Assembly (NCBI GenBank): GCA_963711675.1
Contig: CAVQFB010000003.1
Coordinates: 62,001 to 126,000, forward strand
DNA from: CAVQFB01 sp963711675
GTDB taxonomy: Bacteria > Acidobacteriota > Terriglobia > Terriglobales > Acidobacteriaceae
DNA: 64,000 nucleotides
Direction: 5' to 3'
In this document: positions 62,779 to 64,000 of the stretch, piece after piece
How the letters are laid out: the number at the start of each line of letters is the position of its first letter
Numbering within the stretch: position 1 is the stretch's first letter
Notes under the pieces: model-generated
Databases searched by the model: none
Told to the model about the DNA's origin: nothing
Seen by the model: only the letters and a program-made list of their open reading frames with translations
Made by a program: the position numbers and the translations under genes

Positions 62779-64000
62779 CTACCTCCGCGTCAGGTCCTTG
62801 TGGCAGCTGGAACAGAACGCCAAGTTGTTGGACTGATCCTTCACCAGCAGATCGAGCTGAGCCGAGGAGTGTGGCTGGTGGCAAGACAGACAGTTGATTT
62901 GGGCTCTCACCTTGGTGATGTCTGTAGGATCGGGCACATCAGACACGGGGTGGCCAGCCGTCGGGTGTCCCCTCCCATATTTCAGAGGCAGCACGACGAC
63001 CTTATTCCTGGTGAAGTAGTCGTCGGGTAGCTTTACGGCTCCGTTGAAGATCGTGACCACATGCTCGGCCTCGAGCTTCTTCGGTTGCGGTGAGTCGGGT
63101 CCGTGGCACTCAAGACAGACTTGCTCCGGTTTCTTAGCGCGCAGAAGATGATCGTTCTCACTCCCGTGCGGCTCGTGGCAGATCGCGCATGCCTGCCGAA
63201 ACGCCGGTTGATGCAAGTGTGCCTTCTTGAATTGCTCGGCTTGATCCGAGTGGCAGGACAGGCACGCACTGACCGGGTCCGGCTGCAGGAAGCCCGGACT
63301 GCTTCCAGCGTGTGGATTGTGGCACGCCACGCACTCGCCCTGCGCCCCGGGATGTGGCACCTTGGCCTTCTCAATTCTTTCGACCTGCTCGCTGTGACAA
63401 GTAGCGCAGAGCGCCTTGCTGTCTGCGTTGGTCAGGACAACCTTGCCGTCCTTGGCCGGCGCGTGGCAGATTTCACAGGTCTTGTCGGCAAACGGGGGAT
63501 GCGTGAACCGCTGCATCAACTTCGCCTGTGCCGACTGGTGTGGATCGTGGCATTGCGTGCAGCTTGCCGTAGCGAAGGGTTGCCCCTGATGAGCTTTGAT
63601 AAGTGCGGCGTCCTTCACATCGTGGCAGCCGATGCATAGTTCGGGAACGGCCTTAACCAGGTGGTTGTCGAACTCCTGCTTCCCGAGCTCGCCGGTCTTG
63701 TGCGTCGTGTGGCAGGTGTCACAGCCCATGTCGAGCGCTGCATGGCGGCTGCCTTTTTCCGGGACATTCAGTCCTTGTTTGTGGCAGTCCAAGCAGAGGT
63801 TCTGGCCCTTGTCACCCGCCGTGGCCTTCCGCAACTGATTCTTGTTGTCTGAGGCATGGGGATCGTGGCACTTGATGCAGTCCCGCACAGCCGGAGGATG
63901 GATGGTTCCTTTGAGGGTGGCGGCATCTTTTTCTGCGTGGCAGCTCAGGCACAGCGCCTGCGGCGTCGAAGTGATGAGCTTTACCCGAGTGATGTCTTTG
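62779..64000 (-). CDS. Large multiheme cytochrome c (doubled-CXXCH repeats), 5' end outside window
   Basis: The frame is open to the window edge, so the N-terminus and signal peptide are missing. In this part 14 CXXCH motifs occur: CLSCH, CIKCH, CLDCH, CDTCH, CIGCH, CTQCH, CEICH, CATCH, CVACH, CLSCH, CAICH, CLECH, CLSCH and CSSCH. Many are in the doubled-CXXCH pattern CxxCHxPH (CHDPHAS, CHDPHQSA, CHNPHAG, CHEPHGS, CHQPHSSA). The repeat is regular, about 20-40 residues per heme, with a longer heme-free linker near the C-terminus before the last pair. It is likely periplasmic or surface-exposed and feeds the downstream cytochromes and conduit. A GTG at 63888 is internal, not a start. Confidence 0.92.
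   Translation of the reverse strand, partial: KDITRVKLITSTPQALCLSCHAEKDAATLKGTIHPPAVRDCIKCHDPHASDNKNQLRKATAGDKGQNLCLDCHKQGLNVPEKGSRHAALDMGCDTCHTTHKTGELGKQEFDNHLVKAVPELCIGCHDVKDAALIKAHQGQPFATASCTQCHDPHQSAQAKLMQRFTHPPFADKTCEICHAPAKDGKVVLTNADSKALCATCHSEQVERIEKAKVPHPGAQGECVACHNPHAGSSPGFLQPDPVSACLSCHSDQAEQFKKAHLHQPAFRQACAICHEPHGSENDHLLRAKKPEQVCLECHGPDSPQPKKLEAEHVVTIFNGAVKLPDDYFTRNKVVVLPLKYGRGHPTAGHPVSDVPDPTDITKVRAQINCLSCHQPHSSAQLDLLVKDQSNNLAFCSSCHKDLTRR

Noticed and set aside
61745..62836. 363-codon plus-strand frame
   Set aside because: It is antisense to the NHL propeller gene and its repeats only mirror the propeller repeats.
1..64000. CRISPR arrays, rRNA operon, complete tRNAs, transposases or integrases
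   Set aside because: No regularly spaced direct repeats, rRNA consensus, cloverleaf or DDE/tyrosine recombinase motifs were recognised on reading both strands; a dedicated search was not possible.

Overview
The window looks like a stretch of an Acidobacteriota chromosome, probably a Terriglobia/Koribacter-like soil organism. This is inferred from gene content. There are two Oar-type TonB-dependent receptors with an N-terminal carboxypeptidase-regulatory domain, many secreted beta-propeller and sialidase-like proteins, a small 'QRARWAKWK'-tailed protein, an ECF-sigma operon and long multiheme cytochromes. No rRNA gene, complete tRNA, CRISPR array or transposase was recognised.

Region 1 (1-13.6 kb) resembles a galactoside or plant-glycan utilisation locus: a sugar-binding-protein-like gene, a GatZ/KbaZ protein, a secreted GH36 alpha-galactosidase, a heavily frameshifted TonB receptor and two secreted glycosidase-like proteins. 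The reading frame that appears to fuse the alpha-galactosidase to GatZ is best explained by one inserted base. Region 2 (13.9-26.7 kb) holds a Tat-exported amidase, mtgA, secreted propellers, a divergent phosphoketolase/acetate kinase pair and an Asp-box sialidase-like protein. Region 3 (27-48 kb) holds an intact Oar-like receptor, a DUF1223 protein, a frameshifted MocR regulator, a LytTR regulator, an ECF-sigma membrane operon, secreted hydrolases, a GT39-like membrane glycosyltransferase, two cyclic-nucleotide-binding proteins without a DNA-binding domain, and a small cytochrome c.

Region 4 (48.3-53.6 kb) encodes a fatty-acyl-AMP-ligase-like enzyme, an acyl carrier protein, an MBOAT acyltransferase and a membrane-anchored SGNH hydrolase with TPR-like helices. 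These parts match the logic of the Dlt D-alanylation system and suggest transfer of an acyl group across the membrane onto an unknown glycan.

Region 5 (53.9-64 kb, all on the minus strand and running off the window) is the most exciting part. It encodes a cytochrome with at least 14 hemes, an NHL propeller, a small tetraheme cytochrome followed by a strong terminator, a parvulin prolyl isomerase, an outer-membrane beta-barrel, a second NHL propeller and a 12-heme cytochrome. This set resembles porin-cytochrome conduits and extracellular cytochrome-nanowire loci, and suggests extracellular electron transfer. Sigma-54-like promoter sequences and inverted repeats lie upstream of the tetraheme and barrel genes.

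A feature of the whole window is that many well-conserved genes are broken by single-base indels (GH36, the first TonB receptor, phosphoketolase, MocR, LytTR, the ICMT-like gene and the 39.4-kb propeller). The protein sequence is well preserved on both sides of each break, so assembly or sequencing error competes with real pseudogenisation.
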